Source: Brevundimonas sp. UBA2388 (lineage in GTDB: Bacteria; Pseudomonadota; Alphaproteobacteria; Caulobacterales; Caulobacteraceae). Taken from it: a stretch of 22,586 nucleotides of DNA. The position numbers and the translations under genes were made by a program. This document shows positions 1 to 8,742 of the stretch, piece by piece. Every line of letters starts with the position of its first letter. Position 1 is the stretch's first letter. The notes under the pieces were generated by a model. The model had not been told where the DNA came from, made no database searches, and worked only from the letters and a program-made list of their open reading frames with translations. The stretch spans positions 1,495 to 24,080 of the forward strand of contig DDSO01000025.1 of assembly GCA_002343425.1 (NCBI GenBank). Direction: 5' to 3'.

Positions 1-212
1 GCCGGGCAAAGCTCTGCATTGGCTGCCGACAGTCGATAGCCGACGCGCGCGACCCGTTGGTCCAGATCCGTCAGGGCGATCAGTCGCTGTTCCGCCGGAG
101 CCGCGATTTCCAGGCCGGCATCAGCAACAGGCGCCTTCGAGCCGCAGCCGGAAAGGGCAAGGCCCAGAACCAGGAGCGCTGGCACGGGGAGGAGGAAACG
201 CCGGTTCAACAT
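1..212 (-). CDS. Lipoprotein, 5' part only (cut by left window edge)
   Basis: Reading the minus strand from an ATG at 212 gives 70 codons with no stop before the window edge, so the gene continues to the left. The start encodes a classic lipoprotein signal peptide: basic MLNRRF, a hydrophobic stretch rich in Leu/Val/Ala, then the lipobox LSGC with the acylated cysteine at residue 23. The residue after Cys is Gly, not Asp, which would favour the outer membrane by the E. coli sorting rule. The mature part begins with an Ala/Pro linker and then a segment containing RVARVGYRL and ANAELC. A similar start occurs in some alphaproteobacterial periplasmic proteases (M48 or PDZ type) as far as I recall, but the visible part is too short to assign a function. 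The Shine-Dalgarno signal is weak. Confidence 0.75.
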   Translation of the reverse strand, partial: MLNRRFLLPVPALLVLGLALSGCGSKAPVADAGLEIAAPAEQRLIALTDLDQRVARVGYRLSAANAELCP

Positions 213-290
213 GGGCGCACCATGCGTCGGGGCTCCGCGCCTTGCCAAGCCTTCAAACAGGATGACCGGTGCGTCCTTCAGGTGTTCGAG

Positions 291-308
291 GCCGTATCAT
301 TATACGGC
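291..308. promoter_or_regulatory. Perfect 7-bp inverted repeat, candidate operator
   Basis: GCCGTAT, a 4-nt spacer CATT, then ATACGGC form a perfect dyad in the intergenic region between the divergent lipoprotein and RTX protease genes. It lies about 80 nt upstream of the lipoprotein start and about 170 nt upstream of the ATG at 475. The AT-rich centre and short spacer suit a dimeric repressor or activator better than a terminator, since no T-run follows on either strand. No regulator family can be named. The rest of 213-474 holds no gene I can support; its small frames lack a convincing ribosome binding site. Confidence 0.3.
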
Positions 309-355
309 GGACACCGATCCAGCCTCGCGGCCAAGGGGAATGCGGCGTGGAGTGT

Positions 356-386
356 GTGACAATCCTGAGGAGTATCGCGGGATATT
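356..386 (+). promoter_or_regulatory. Possible sigma-70-type promoter for the RTX protease
   Basis: GTGACA (356-361) resembles a -35 box, and GATATT (381-386), in a locally AT-rich stretch, resembles a -10 box. The 19-nt spacing is longer than ideal. It would give a 5' leader of about 80 nt before the ATG at 475. The call rests only on weak consensus matches. Confidence 0.2.
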
Positions 387-474
387 CATTACATCATGAT
401 TGCGTTGCGCTTGTCGTTTCGGCGCGCCGCGTTACGGTGACTGTCTCCAATATTTTCCGCACGACGGTGGCACC

Positions 475-3400
475 ATGTTCTTCGGCTTGATCAGCAACCG
501 CTCCGGCGGAAACTCGAACAGCTTCCTTGAGGCTTTCGAGGGTTTTACAGGCCCCAGCCAGCGGTTCACGGGCGCCCGCGAGGCGCTTGAACCGCTCCAG
601 GCCGATAGCCCCGTGCTCCAGGACCTGGTCCCCGGCCGCCCTGGCGCTTCGAACGGGCTTCTTGAAGCCTTCCAGGAGTTCTCAGGCCCGAACCAGCGCT
701 TCATCGGCGTCGGCGAGTCGGTCGAATTCGACGAGCCGGCCGAGTCGTCCTCGTTCGGGGCGATCGCCAGTTACCAGATATGCGCCTGCTGCGCCCGCTT
801 CCACGGGCCGACCACGGACGCCGACGGCGGCCCGGTTTTCGGCCTTAACGCAGACGACCGGGGCGTCTTCGGTCCCAACGGCAAGCCGTCGCTGAGTTCG
901 ACGGACGCTGGCGCCCAGATCACCCGCACCAACCAGAGCTGGGCCTCGGCGCTCGGCACGGCGGCGGTGGTGACCTACGCCTTCCGTGACTCGGTCACGA
1001 CCATGCCGACGGACACGACCGGCTTCTCCCAATTCAACGCCACCCAGATTGCAGCCTCCGTTCTGGCTTTTTCCGCCTGGTCCGACGTCGCAAACATCAC
1101 CTTCCAGCGCGTCCAGAATGCCGGGAGCGAGTTCTCGAACGACGCCACCATCCTGCTGGCCAACTACGCCGATGGTCAGGAGGGCGCGGCCGCCTTCGCC
1201 TATCTGCCCGGCGGCATGCCCGGCGCGGCCGGCTTCGGCCAGGTGCAGGGCGACGTCTGGATCAACAGCTCGCTGTCCTACAACGCCCTGCCGGTCCAGC
1301 AGGGTTACGGCCAGCTGACGCTGCTGCACGAGATCGGCCACGCCATCGGCCTGAGCCACCCGGCCGCCTACAACGCGAGCGCCGGGGGCACGATCACCTA
1401 TTCGGGCAGCGCCGTCTACTACGAGGACTCCCTCCAGTATTCGGTGATGAGCTATTTCAGCGAGGTCAATACGGGCGCGGATTTCCGCGTCAACGCCCAG
1501 GGCGCCCGGTCGTATTCCTCGGCGCCGCTGCTGGACGACATCTCGGCGGCCCAGCGCCTGTACGGCTCCAATATGTCCACGCGTACGGGCGACACGGTCT
1601 ATGGATTCAACTCCAACACTGGCCGGCTCTGGTTCACCGCCAACAATGAGCTCAGCACACTCGTCTTCTGCGCCTGGGACGCCGGCGGGACCGATACGTT
1701 CGACTTCTCCGGCTATCTGAACAACGGCCAGATCATCGATCTGCGCCAGGGGGCCTTCTCCAGCGTCGGCGGCATGGTGGGCAATGTTTCCATCGCCCTG
1801 GGCGCGGTGATCGAGAACGCGATCGGCGGCCAGGGCTCGGACACCTTCCGTGGAAACTCGGCCGACAACCGATTTACCCCGAACGCGGGTACGGATGTGG
1901 TCGACGGCGGCCTCGGGACCGACACCGTTGTGTTCTCGGGCACGCGCGCCGCCTACACCATTACCTGGACCGGACAGACGGGCACGATTGTCGGCAACGG
2001 CCAGAACGTGACCGTGACCAATGTCGAATTCCTTCAATTCACCGACCAGACCATTGCGGCGGCCCCGACGGGCGGCGTCGTGGTCGGCGGCGACATCACC
2101 AATGAGACCATCACCGGCACCGCCCTGGCGGACGTGATCGGCGGGCTTGGCGGGGACGACACCATCTCCGGCCTGGCCGGGAACGACACCCTGAACGGCG
2201 GCTCCGGCAACGACACGCTGAACGGCGGCGATGGTGACGACGTCCTGATCGGGGCCCTCGGCAATGACACGCTGAACGGCGGCGCCGGGATCGACACCGC
2301 CGACTATTCCGGCGCGGGCGCCGCGGTGACGGTCAATCTGGCCACAGGCGTGGCCAGCGGCGGGGCGGGAAATGATACCCTGACCCAGGTCGAGAATGTG
2401 ACGGGCACCACCTATGCCGACACCCTGACCGGCGACGGCAACGCCAACGTCCTGCGCGGCGGCGGCGGCGTCGACACCATCAGCGGCGGCGGCGGTGACG
2501 ACCATCTCATTGCCGGCGCGCCCGGCCTGACCGGCGGCGCGCCGGACATCATCAAGGGCAGCGACACCACCAACGGCAGCATCCAGACGGCGGTCTCCCT
2601 GACCGGGGCGTTCGATCTCGCCGACAATTCCGCGATCGCCAACTCGACCACCATTCCGCACGCGACCGTCGTGGCCACGACCCACGGCAACGTCGAATAT
2701 TACCGCGTGACCGTGATCGCGGGCGAGACGGTGAATTTCGACATCGACAACGCCAGCTTCGACAGCACCCTGCGGCTGTTCGACGGCGGGGGCGTCGAGC
2801 TGGCCAGCAATGACGACAACAATTCGGATGGCGGGGCGTCCACCGACTCGGCCCTGAGTCACACCTTCGCCAGCGCCGGCACCTATTATATCCAGGTCGG
2901 TCGGTGGGTGAGCGGAAGCGGCCCCTTCGTCTCCGGCCCGCCCCCGGCCAACCAGACCTACACCCTGCATGTGTCGAGCCCGAGCCAGACGCCGGTTCCG
3001 ATCGTGCTGGCCGGTTCGACCCTGAACGGCGATGCCGGCGACGATCGTCTGGAAGGCGGATCGGGCAATGACACGATGAACGGCGGAGACGGCACGGACA
3101 CGGCAGTGTTCACCGGCAACCGCTCAGCCTATACGATCAGCGCTTCGGGCGCGGTGACCACGGTGTCCGGCCCCGGCGGGACGGACACGCTGACCAATGT
3201 CGAGCGGCTGCAGTTCGCGGACGGGCTGTTCGACATTACGGGGGCGCCGATCAGCGACGCGACCGTGATCAACGGCACGGCCGATGCGGACACACTGAAT
3301 GGCACGGCCGGCGCGGATACCATCAACGGTCTGGGCGGGAACGACATCATCAACGGTCTGGCCGGGAATGACACAATCAACGGCGGTGAGGGTGACGACA

Positions 3401-5904
3401 GCCTCTCGGGCGGTCTCGGAGACGACGTGATTCGCGGCGGTACCGGCAATGACGTGATCTCGGGCGACGGTGGTTCGGATGTGCTGCACGGTGATGACGG
3501 CGACGACGCCTTCCTGTTCGCGGTCGGCGAGCCCGGCGGATCGACCCAGGTCTTCGGCGGTGCTGGCACCGACACGATCATCCTGCGTGGTGGCGGGGCC
3601 AGTATCGACCTGACGATCAACGGCGGTTCTGCCGGCGGTGTCGCGATCAGCACCAATTCGATCGAGAACATCCAGTTCGACGGGTCGGTGGATTCCGGCG
3701 GCGGGTCGCGTCTGGCCATCGGCAGTGCGGCCAACAACGCCATTGTGGCGCTGGGCATTGCAGCAGCTGTGAGATTCGAGGGCCGCGGAGGCGACGACCT
3801 GCTTATCGGCGGCAGCGGGGCCGATACCCTGCTCGGCGGTGAAGGCAACGACACGATCAGCGGCGGCGTGGGCAATGACACCATCGAAGGTGGGAACGGC
3901 GCCGACAGTCTTGCAGGCGGTCTCGGCGATGACTGGATCTATGGCGGCGCTGGCAATGATGTGATTTCCGGCGACGGCGGCTCGGACATCCTGTTCGGCG
4001 AGGACGGAGACGACGCCTTCCTGTTCGCCGTGGGCGAGCCGGGCGGTTCGACCCAAGTCTATGGCGGCGCGGGCACGGACACCATCATCCTGCGCGGCGG
4101 TGGGGCGAGTATCGACCTGACCCTGAACGGCGGCTCGGCCGGCGGCGTGGCGATCAGCACCAACTCGATCGAGAATATCCAGTTCGACGGATCGGTGGAT
4201 TCCGGCGGCGGTGCCCGGCTGGGCATTGGCAGCGCAGGCAACAACGTCATCGCAGCCATCGGTATCCTGGCCTCGGTCACCTTCGAGGGCCGGGGAGGCG
4301 ACGACCTGCTGATCGGCGGCGGTGGCGCAGATACCCTGCTGGGCGGCGACGGGAATGACATCCTGAACGGTGCCGCTGGCAATGATACGCTCAACGGTGG
4401 GGACGGCACCGACACGGCCCTGTTTACGGGCAACCGGTCCGCCTACACGATCACGCTGCTGGCCGGCGTGACCACCGTGACGGGTCCGGACGGCACTGAT
4501 ACCCTGACCAATGTCGAGCGACTTCAGTTTGCTGACGGGTTGTTCGATCCAGCCGGAGCGCCTCTGATCCTGGGACCGATCGACGGCACTGCCGGCGCTG
4601 ACACGCTGAACGGCACACCGTTCGCGGATGTGATCAACGGCCTCGGTGGCGATGATGTGATCAACGGCCTCGGTGGCGATGATGTGATCTCCGGAGGCGA
4701 TGGCAATGACGCGATCGCGGCGGGGACCGGCAACGACACCGTCCACGGCGGTGCTGGCAATGATGTGATCTCCGGCGACGGCGGTTCGGATGTGCTGCAC
4801 GGTGATGACGGCGACGACGCCTTCCTGTTCGCGGTCGGCGAGCCGGGTGGGTCGACCCAGGTCTTCGGCGGCGCCGGCACCGACACGATCATCCTGCGTG
4901 GTGGCGGGGCCAGTATCGACCTGACGATCAACGGCGGTTCAGCCGGTGGCGTGGCGATCAGCACCAACTCCATCGAGAATATCCAGTTCGATGGATCGGT
5001 GGAGTCGGGAGGCGGCGGTCGGCTGGGTATCGGCAGTGCTGGAAACAACACCATTGCGGCCATTGGTATCCTGGCACCGGTCCAGTTCGATGGGCGGGGC
5101 GGTGACGACCTGCTGATCGGTGGTGGTGGGGCCGATCTCTTGATGGGAGGCGAGGGCAACGACATCATTCGCGGCAATGCGGGGGATGACACGATTGAAG
5201 GCGGTGCCGGCACCGACATCGTCGAACTCCAGGGCTTGAGCGCAGAGTATACGGTGACGGCCGTGGCTGGCGGCTACCGCGTGACGGACACAGTCACGGG
5301 TCGCGACGGGTCCGACCTGCTGACGGGTGTCGAGACCCTGCGCTTCAGCGACGGTTCGACCACGTCCCTGCCCGCGGCAGCGCCAGCGGCACCGCAGGTG
5401 CTGCCAGCCCTGGCCCAGGACAAGGCGATCACAGGCCCCGAGGTTCTTCCCGGTGCTCCGGACGACAAGGGGTTGAACGACGGACCCCAGACCCTACCGG
5501 GCGTTGATGAAGGCTTCCTGGTTCGCGATTGGCCGATGGCGGCGGACGTCGTGCTGCGCGATGGCGACATGGCACAGACGCTGTCCATGTTCGGCGACCT
5601 GCCGGCGAATGATGGCTATCTGATTGTGGCGACGGATGGGGGCATGCCCCAGGTTCTGCCGGCCATGGATGACGGCTTCATCCTGACCGGAAAATTGGAC
5701 GATGCCCCGCCCGTCATGCCTACCCTGACCGGCGACTTCGATGGTGCGCTTTCGTCGACTTCGGAGCTGGAGCTCTCCCGCGAGTTCCTGATGGCCATGG
5801 CTCGCGAGAACCCGCTTCATCTGCGGGCTTCTGACGACAGTCTGACGTTGGCCGATGACTGGTCGGGAATCCTGTCCCCTGCGAGAGATGACATCTGGAG
5901 CTAA
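475..5904 (+). CDS. Giant serralysin-family (M10) metalloprotease with RTX repeats and PPC-like domain
   Basis: Predicted secreted zinc endopeptidase of 1809 residues, several times longer than classical serralysins (about 480 aa). The ATG at 475 is preferred over an in-frame TTG at 400, which would add a Cys/Arg-rich leader. Order: two copies of a 25-residue N-terminal motif (residues 15-39 and 60-84); a CxCC patch (103-106); an M10 catalytic domain with zinc motif [11 protein letters not shown] (His285, Glu286, His289, His295) and Met-turn VMSYF (Met325); a peptidase M10 C-terminal segment (about 376-496, with [14 protein letters not shown]); calcium-binding GGxGxDxLxG RTX repeats from about 556; a PPC-like domain (about 705-833); then RTX arrays with three long repeated cassettes; and a tail with PxVLPx motifs (1640-1750). 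There is no N-terminal signal peptide, consistent with type I secretion through a C-terminal signal, but no ABC/MFP/TolC genes are in the window. The mature protein is probably extracellular or cell-surface associated. Confidence 0.9.
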   Translation: MFFGLISNRSGGNSNSFLEAFEGFTGPSQRFTGAREALEPLQADSPVLQDLVPGRPGASNGLLEAFQEFSGPNQRFIGVGESVEFDEPAESSSFGAIASYQICACCARFHGPTTDADGGPVFGLNADDRGVFGPNGKPSLSSTDAGAQITRTNQSWASALGTAAVVTYAFRDSVTTMPTDTTGFSQFNATQIAASVLAFSAWSDVANITFQRVQNAGSEFSNDATILLANYADGQEGAAAFAYLPGGMPGAAGFGQVQGDVWINSSLSYNALPVQQGYGQLTLLHEIGHAIGLSHPAAYNASAGGTITYSGSAVYYEDSLQYSVMSYFSEVNTGADFRVNAQGARSYSSAPLLDDISAAQRLYGSNMSTRTGDTVYGFNSNTGRLWFTANNELSTLVFCAWDAGGTDTFDFSGYLNNGQIIDLRQGAFSSVGGMVGNVSIALGAVIENAIGGQGSDTFRGNSADNRFTPNAGTDVVDGGLGTDTVVFSGTRAAYTITWTGQTGTIVGNGQNVTVTNVEFLQFTDQTIAAAPTGGVVVGGDITNETITGTALADVIGGLGGDDTISGLAGNDTLNGGSGNDTLNGGDGDDVLIGALGNDTLNGGAGIDTADYSGAGAAVTVNLATGVASGGAGNDTLTQVENVTGTTYADTLTGDGNANVLRGGGGVDTISGGGGDDHLIAGAPGLTGGAPDIIKGSDTTNGSIQTAVSLTGAFDLADNSAIANSTTIPHATVVATTHGNVEYYRVTVIAGETVNFDIDNASFDSTLRLFDGGGVELASNDDNNSDGGASTDSALSHTFASAGTYYIQVGRWVSGSGPFVSGPPPANQTYTLHVSSPSQTPVPIVLAGSTLNGDAGDDRLEGGSGNDTMNGGDGTDTAVFTGNRSAYTISASGAVTTVSGPGGTDTLTNVERLQFADGLFDITGAPISDATVINGTADADTLNGTAGADTINGLGGNDIINGLAGNDTINGGEGDDSLSGGLGDDVIRGGTGNDVISGDGGSDVLHGDDGDDAFLFAVGEPGGSTQVFGGAGTDTIILRGGGASIDLTINGGSAGGVAISTNSIENIQFDGSVDSGGGSRLAIGSAANNAIVALGIAAAVRFEGRGGDDLLIGGSGADTLLGGEGNDTISGGVGNDTIEGGNGADSLAGGLGDDWIYGGAGNDVISGDGGSDILFGEDGDDAFLFAVGEPGGSTQVYGGAGTDTIILRGGGASIDLTLNGGSAGGVAISTNSIENIQFDGSVDSGGGARLGIGSAGNNVIAAIGILASVTFEGRGGDDLLIGGGGADTLLGGDGNDILNGAAGNDTLNGGDGTDTALFTGNRSAYTITLLAGVTTVTGPDGTDTLTNVERLQFADGLFDPAGAPLILGPIDGTAGADTLNGTPFADVINGLGGDDVINGLGGDDVISGGDGNDAIAAGTGNDTVHGGAGNDVISGDGGSDVLHGDDGDDAFLFAVGEPGGSTQVFGGAGTDTIILRGGGASIDLTINGGSAGGVAISTNSIENIQFDGSVESGGGGRLGIGSAGNNTIAAIGILAPVQFDGRGGDDLLIGGGGADLLMGGEGNDIIRGNAGDDTIEGGAGTDIVELQGLSAEYTVTAVAGGYRVTDTVTGRDGSDLLTGVETLRFSDGSTTSLPAAAPAAPQVLPALAQDKAITGPEVLPGAPDDKGLNDGPQTLPGVDEGFLVRDWPMAADVVLRDGDMAQTLSMFGDLPANDGYLIVATDGGMPQVLPAMDDGFILTGKLDDAPPVMPTLTGDFDGALSSTSELELSREFLMAMARENPLHLRASDDSLTLADDWSGILSPARDDIWS
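3097..5170 (+). repeat. Large intragenic duplication: FTGNRSAY module plus about 400-bp cassette (three cassette copies)
   Basis: Inside the RTX gene, a 46-codon module (3097-3234, with FTGNRSAY and [13 protein letters not shown]) recurs at 4411-4548. A cassette starting at GDGGSD and running through [20 protein letters not shown] and [12 protein letters not shown] to GGDDLLIGG occurs three times, starting near 3451, 3958 and 4762 and each about 400 bp long. Module-to-cassette distance is about the same in the two large units (354 and 351 bp). Copies 1 and 3 share long stretches of identical DNA and are closer to each other than to copy 2. This fits duplication of the whole unit with an additional cassette insertion or conversion. 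Confidence 0.85.
4627..4680 (+). repeat. Exact 27-bp tandem duplication in RTX gene
   Basis: Two directly adjacent identical 27-bp units (4627-4653 and 4654-4680) each encode the nonapeptide DVINGLGGD, one RTX nonapeptide. The identity at every wobble position points to a recent slippage or unequal-exchange event, unlike the diverged RTX units around it. Confidence 0.9.
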
Positions 5905-5914
5905 GGCAAGCCCG

Positions 5915-5950
5915 CCTGCCCGGACCGCGCGGATGTGTGGTCCGGGCAGG
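5915..5950 (+). terminator. Perfect 12-bp hairpin after RTX protease stop
   Basis: CCTGCCCGGACC (5915-5926) pairs perfectly with GGTCCGGGCAGG (5939-5950) around a 12-nt loop, starting 11 nt after the TAA at 5902-5904. No T-run follows, so it may be a weak intrinsic terminator, or a 3'-end stabilising or Rho-assisted structure separating the protease from the sugar operon. The remaining 5951-6098 stretch must hold any operon promoter. It contains a TTGACC (5992-5997) without a well-spaced -10 box, and a small CGACG/CGTCG dyad at 6062-6074. Confidence 0.6.
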
Positions 5951-6098
5951 TCGAGCAACGACTTGGCAGGCCGGGTGAGGATTGTATTGGGTTGACCCGC
6001 GCTGCCTACTATTGAATGTCCGCCGACATCGTCGTGCAAGCCTGCGCTGCTGGCGGAGAGTCGACGGTACGTCGTTACGATCAGTGTGAGGACCAGAG

Positions 6099-6905
6099 TT
6101 GAATCTCGTTGAGCGCGATATGCTGGAGTTGCTCCGGCGCGGCCGCGGGGACCATGGCGTGGTCGCTGTAAAGGCCGAGTTTGAAGCCGAGGGCACCCGG
6201 CCCGACGAGTTTCTCAGGCTGCTGGAGATCGCGCGGAAGGCGGACCTGAAGGTCGCCCTCAAGATCGGCGGCTGCGAGGCTGTCAGCGACCTGCTGGCCA
6301 GCCGGCTTTACGGCATCGACTATGTCATCGCTCCCATGGTGGAGACACCTTATGCGCTGTCGAAATTCATCGAGGCGAAGGACAAGACACACACCGTCGA
6401 TGATCAGGCCGGGACCTCCTTCCTGTTCAACCTCGAGACCGAAACCACCCTACGGAATCTCGACCTGATGGCGCAGAACGCCAAGGGGCACCTCGACGGG
6501 ATCGTCTTCGGCCGGGTCGATTTCACCCTGTCGCGCGGACTGCCCCGAGGAGACATTGACACGCGGGGCGTCACCGATGCCGTTCTGCAGGTGGCGCAGG
6601 TAGCGCGGGACCTTGATCTTGAACTGGTGGTCGGCGGTTCGGTGTCGACGGGCAGTTTGCCTGCGCTCCGTGAGATCCGCGCGGTCCGACTCGATCGTTT
6701 CGAGACCCGCAAGGTCATTTTCGAAGGCGAGGCTGTCACCCGGCCGAATATCGCCGCGGGAATCGAGGTCGCGGTGCAGTTCGAACTGGCCTGGCTGAAG
6801 AACAAGCGCGACTACTATGGCGAGATCGCCCGGGAGGACGCCGCGCGGATCGCGATGATCGAGCGCCGCCTGGCGTCGAACGATCGGGAGCGGATCGCGG
6901 GCTGA
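6099..6905 (+). CDS. HpcH/HpaI aldolase/citrate-lyase-fold protein
   Basis: First gene of the plus-strand sugar operon, 268 aa. The family (class II, metal-dependent, pyruvate or acetyl-CoA enolate chemistry) is recognised from the APMVET segment, the metal-site pair Glu113 (NLETE) and Asp141 (FGRVDFTLSRG), and overall length. Start: a TTG at 6099 with GAGGA six nt upstream; the next ATG, at 6120, has no better signal. By eye alignment to E. coli HpaI, the catalytic His45 position (IDGEH) is AEFEAEG here, and Arg70 (VVRP) is a Lys (ALKIGG, Lys55). The metal-binding residues are therefore kept but the usual aldolase base and arginine seem lost, and the exact reaction is unknown. It may form or split a C-C bond with pyruvate to feed the AroB-like cyclase two genes downstream, or have a different lyase role. 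It sits 21 nt before the SDR gene, in the same frame. Confidence 0.75.
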   Translation: MNLVERDMLELLRRGRGDHGVVAVKAEFEAEGTRPDEFLRLLEIARKADLKVALKIGGCEAVSDLLASRLYGIDYVIAPMVETPYALSKFIEAKDKTHTVDDQAGTSFLFNLETETTLRNLDLMAQNAKGHLDGIVFGRVDFTLSRGLPRGDIDTRGVTDAVLQVAQVARDLDLELVVGGSVSTGSLPALREIRAVRLDRFETRKVIFEGEAVTRPNIAAGIEVAVQFELAWLKNKRDYYGEIAREDAARIAMIERRLASNDRERIAG

Positions 6906-6926
6906 CGGCGAAGATCACGCGCCGCC

Positions 6927-7679
6927 TTGCCCGAGGGAGAGATCGACCTGGAATCCGCAGAACCCAACACGTCTCGCTGGCGCCTTCTGCTGTTCGGCGC
7001 GTCCGGCGCTGTCGGACAGGCGGTCGCCGACATGGCCGACGCCCGGGGCTGGTCCGTGACGGGCGTTTCCCGGTCGCAGCGTCCTGATACGGCGGAGCGC
7101 CACTGGGTGCAGTACGATCCGTCCGCCACCCCGACCTCGCCGACGGACTTCGCCGCGCACGGACCGTTCGACGCCGTCTGCTGGGCGCAGGGCGCGAACA
7201 GGCAGGACAGCGTGCTGGATTTCGACGCAGCCGCGAGCGCCGAACTGTTTGAGGCCAACTGCCTGTACATCGCCCGTAGTTTGAATGAGTTGCTGGCCGC
7301 GCAGCTGCTCAGCCCGGCCGGCGCGCGGCTTTGTGTGGTCAGCTCGATCTGGCAGGAGCGGGCCCGGCAGACCAAGCTGTCCTACACGATGACCAAGGCC
7401 GCGCTCGGGGGGTTTGTGCGGTCCGCGAGCGTCGATCTGGCCGCGGACGGCCACCTTATCAACGCTGTGCTGCCGGGCGTTCTGGATACGCCCATGACCC
7501 ATGCGGCGCTCGCGCCCGAACAGGTTGAACGGGTGGCGCAGGCGACACTGTTCAACGCCCTTCCGACGCCCGACGGGATCGCCCGGCTAGTCGGATTCCT
7601 GTGTTCGGATCAGAATACCGTTGTCACCGGCCAGTCGGTCACCGCAGATCTGGGATTCAGCAATGTCCGCCTCGTTTGA
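6927..7679 (+). CDS. Classical SDR family oxidoreductase
   Basis: NAD(P)-dependent short-chain dehydrogenase of 250 aa, the normal length for the classical family. The Rossmann glycine motif is GASGAVG (residues 24-30). The NNAG-equivalent is AQGAN, and the catalytic Ser (139/140, VVSSIW) and Tyr153/Lys157 (YTMTK) are all present. The only possible start between the preceding stop (6903-6905) and the Rossmann motif is the TTG at 6927; its Shine-Dalgarno sequence is poor, suggesting translational coupling to the upstream gene. The C-terminal SDR pattern TGQSVTADLGF is typical. The substrate is unknown. Position between the HpcH-fold protein and the AroB-like cyclase suggests it reduces, or oxidises, a keto intermediate of the same branch, for example a cyclic ketone made by the cyclase. 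Its 3' end overlaps the cyclase start by 17 nt. Confidence 0.85.
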   Translation: MPEGEIDLESAEPNTSRWRLLLFGASGAVGQAVADMADARGWSVTGVSRSQRPDTAERHWVQYDPSATPTSPTDFAAHGPFDAVCWAQGANRQDSVLDFDAAASAELFEANCLYIARSLNELLAAQLLSPAGARLCVVSSIWQERARQTKLSYTMTKAALGGFVRSASVDLAADGHLINAVLPGVLDTPMTHAALAPEQVERVAQATLFNALPTPDGIARLVGFLCSDQNTVVTGQSVTADLGFSNVRLV

Positions 7680-8742
7680 GATCCGGGCGGCGAGCGGAAC
7701 CTACACCGCCCGCATCCAGCCGGGGTCGCTGGAACAGGTGGTGGAACGCGGGGGCGACATCGTCATCCTCTGCGATGCGTATTTCGCCGACAGGTTCGAG
7801 GGGCGCGGCGTCCCGGTGATCAGCCTGCCTGCGCTCGAGACAACCAAGAGCCTGGACGAAATCCCGCGCGTAATCGCAGCCCTGAGAGAGGCGGGCGCGT
7901 CGCGCCGCACCCGGCTGATCGCGGTGGGCGGCGGCATCGTCCAGGACGTCGCCGGCTTCGTGGCCTCGGTCTATATGCGGGGCGTCAAGTGGGACTATGC
8001 GCCCACGACCCTGCTGGCCATGGTCGACAGCTGTATCGGCGGCAAGTCGTCCATCAATGTCGGACCCTACAAGAATCTGGTCGGCACCTTCCACCCGCCA
8101 CAGACGATCCTGATCGACCCCGGCCTGTGCGAGACCTTGTCGGCGGACCAGCGGATCGCCGGTCTTTGCGAGGCGGCCAAGATCTGTTTCGCGCGCTCTC
8201 CGGAAACGTTTGAGGCCTATCTGGCGCTGGAGCCCGTCGTCGCGGCCGGGCCCGAGGCCCTCAGCGAGGTGATCGGCCTCAGCCTGGCGTCGAAGAAGTG
8301 GTTTCTGGAGATCGACGAGTTCGACCAGGCGGAGCGGCTGCTGCTCAACTACGGACACACCTTCGGCCATGCGATCGAGTCGGCCTCGGACTTCCGGCTG
8401 TCGCACGGGATCGCGGTGGGGCTGGGTATGATGGCGGCCGGGGCCATGTCCCGCTCGCTCGGGCGGGTCGCGGTCGGCGATGGGCCGACGGCGCGGTTTG
8501 AAGCCCACATCGACGGCCTGTTGCTGCAGATGCCGGAACTCGGGCCATTGGTCGCGGACCTGTCGTCTGACAGGTTGATTGCGGCGTTTCGTAGCGACAA
8601 GAAGCACACGGCCGACACCTTCGCCGTCGTCCTGCCGCTCGCGGCGGGCGGGGTGGAGCGGGTCGATCTGGGCCGAGGCCCGGAGACCGAAGCCCTGATC
8701 CAGACCGCCTTCGACCAGATGAAAGCCCGGTACGCCGCATGA
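7663..8742 (+). CDS. AroB-like sugar-phosphate cyclase (3-dehydroquinate synthase family)
   Basis: 359 aa, starting at ATG 7663 inside the SDR end; an upstream TTG at 7621 would add 14 unlikely residues. The family performs NAD-dependent oxidation, phosphate elimination and intramolecular aldol closure to a carbocycle. Motifs: VGGGIVQDVAGF (NAD site), PTTLLAMVDSCIGGK and NVGPYKNLVG. Aligning by eye to Aspergillus DHQS numbering, all key residues are found with the right spacing: Asp122 (146), Lys128 (152), Asn138 (162), Glu170 (194, metal), Lys173 (197), Lys211 (250), Arg225 (264), Asn229 (268), His232 (271, metal), His236 (275), His248 (287, metal). Lys250 and Arg264 contact the substrate carboxylate in DHQS, so a DAHP-like carboxylated substrate is more likely than sedoheptulose 7-phosphate. 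Location in a polysaccharide operon argues for a dedicated glycan role rather than the housekeeping shikimate gene, although DHQ synthase activity cannot be excluded. Confidence 0.85.
   Translation: MSASFEIRAASGTYTARIQPGSLEQVVERGGDIVILCDAYFADRFEGRGVPVISLPALETTKSLDEIPRVIAALREAGASRRTRLIAVGGGIVQDVAGFVASVYMRGVKWDYAPTTLLAMVDSCIGGKSSINVGPYKNLVGTFHPPQTILIDPGLCETLSADQRIAGLCEAAKICFARSPETFEAYLALEPVVAAGPEALSEVIGLSLASKKWFLEIDEFDQAERLLLNYGHTFGHAIESASDFRLSHGIAVGLGMMAAGAMSRSLGRVAVGDGPTARFEAHIDGLLLQMPELGPLVADLSSDRLIAAFRSDKKHTADTFAVVLPLAAGGVERVDLGRGPETEALIQTAFDQMKARYAA

Noticed and set aside
400..474. TTG start extending the RTX protease by 25 residues
   Set aside because: The extension is Cys/Arg-rich, unlike the rest of the protein, and ATG at 475 is a better initiator.
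682..2970. Minus-strand open frame of 762 codons opposite the RTX protease
   Set aside because: Its translation is low-complexity Val/Gly/Ala/Asp/Arg, with no domain, and it mirrors the GGxGxD repeats of the plus strand; high GC keeps the antisense frame open.
3124..4800. Minus-strand open frame of 558 codons with repeated IIAS/VVAS-type segments
   Set aside because: The repetition is only the antisense image of the RTX cassettes; no ribosome binding site or family likeness.
2100..5200. CRISPR-like array impression from regularly repeated DNA
   Set aside because: The repeats are in-frame RTX nonapeptides and larger protein cassettes, with no constant repeat and unique spacers.
6062..6074. 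Small CGACG-GTA-CGTCG dyad upstream of the sugar operon
   Set aside because: Five-bp arms in GC-rich DNA arise easily by chance; not listed as a separate feature.
7663..8742. Housekeeping aroB call
   Set aside because: Not fully excluded, but there is no aroK neighbour and the gene overlaps an SDR and a ThDP gene in a CDP-sugar operon; reported instead as AroB-like cyclase.
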